Positions 12,742 to 13,124 of a stretch of DNA of 13,124 nucleotides are shown here, piece by piece. The stretch comes from DASZHJ01 sp035581425 (lineage in GTDB: Bacteria > Pseudomonadota > Alphaproteobacteria > ATCC43930 > CGMCC-115725): contig DATJVP010000185.1 of the NCBI GenBank assembly GCA_035581425.1, forward strand, positions 1 to 13,124. The letters are read 5' to 3'. Position 1 is the first letter of the stretch. The number at the start of each line of letters is the position of its first letter. The position numbers were made by a program, and so were the translations under genes. Below the pieces are notes generated by a model, which had not been told where the DNA came from, did no database searches, and saw nothing but the letters and a program-made list of their open reading frames with translations.

Positions 12742-13124
12742 ATGCGTCGAGGCCTTCGGCCGCCGTGTCGCCGCTCAATGAACGCCTCGCGATCACGGAT
12801 TAGCTGCTGCTCGAGGTCGCGGACATCCTTCAGCGGGTCTAGATGTGTTTCGTTCTCGATCCATTTGAGCCATATGCCTCCAGGCTCAGAATCCAAATTC
12901 CCGAAATACCTCCGAATCAAATACGGCCGACAACCCTCATTCCTTTTCTTCCACCAGGACCAGCCTCTTTTCAAACGAAGGGAAATCACCCATTGCCGCG
13001 ACACCGCTTGCATCTCAGAAGTGGCCCGGGCTGCCTCACAACGCCGGCCACCCGCCTCCGCCGGCGTTTTCAATCGGCCGCTCACCGGTCTCTGGCATCG
13101 CGAGGAACGATGCGCACTTACGTC
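12742..13124 (-). other. Terminal stretch, uncertain coding; possible gene remnant
   Basis: No firm gene. A - strand open frame covers most of it (13085 down to 12660), with in-frame ATGs at 13085 and 13013. Its middle reads plausibly as protein (RRYFGNLDSEPGGIWLKWIE, then DVRDLEQQLIRDREAFIERR), but it runs straight through the tRNA-like gene, and neither ATG has a ribosome-binding site. That argues for a remnant or a chance frame. The part 12880-12990 is visibly richer in A/T than the rest of the window. I recognise no family. Confidence 0.35.
13040..13070 (+). terminator. Possible terminator hairpin near the right edge
   Basis: AACGCCGG and CCGGCGTT form a perfect 8-bp stem with a 13-nt loop, followed by TT and C, so only four T in a row. 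No + strand gene ends just upstream, so its role is unclear. Confidence 0.35.

Noticed and set aside
1..13124. CRISPR arrays, insertion sequences, prophage genes, toxin-antitoxin pairs
   Set aside because: No regularly spaced direct repeats of CRISPR size, no transposase or integrase motifs, no terminal inverted repeats and no paired small toxin/antitoxin genes were seen.

Overview
The window looks like GC-rich chromosomal DNA from an alphaproteobacterium, most likely of the order Hyphomicrobiales (Bradyrhizobium / Rhodopseudomonas type). This rests on strong G/C bias at third codon positions and on a TrpX-type orphan solute-binding protein with an RRR..L..G leader, a family greatly expanded in that group. 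It also rests on a tRNA-Gln-like gene without an encoded CCA. No 16S or other marker gene is present, so the placement is an inference.

Layout. (1) 1-5250 is a surface-glycan modification block. The end of a NodU/CmcH-type carbamoyltransferase is followed, 39 bp on, by a + strand pair: an AlgI/DltB-type MBOAT O-acyltransferase and a single-pass SGNH-like protein whose reading frames overlap by 26 bp. Facing it on the - strand is a second, paralogous MBOAT + SGNH-like pair. The two operons meet tail to tail with 6 bp between stop codons. The simplest reading is two acyl-transfer machines that pass acyl groups across the inner membrane to an exported glycan, lipid or peptide that a carbamoyltransferase also modifies. 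(2) 5370-8011 holds small metabolic genes: 3-hydroxyanthranilate 3,4-dioxygenase (nbaC) divergent from a YciI-like protein, a small exported protein, and an SDR oxidoreductase followed by a DUF1330 protein. (3) 8093-10442 looks like a small integrated or decayed element. A tRNA-Ser 3'-end-like fragment with a strong terminator lies at one end and an intact tRNA-Ser(GCT) at the other, with GTGGGTA-like repeats beside it. Inside are a cupin and a Tat-exported amidohydrolase. (4) 10443-13124 is gene-poor: a probable frameshifted small gene, a 56-aa glycine-zipper protein, a 55-aa hypothetical protein, the orphan solute-binding protein, and a tRNA-Gln-like gene altered at several conserved positions, next to a more A/T-rich stretch of uncertain coding status.

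The most system-like content is the mirror-image double MBOAT/SGNH module. The parts are known families; the arrangement and the two different non-GDS nucleophile blocks deserve a second look. The tRNA-bounded segment is the best candidate for a mobile remnant. No CRISPR array, insertion sequence, rRNA, integrase or transposase was seen.
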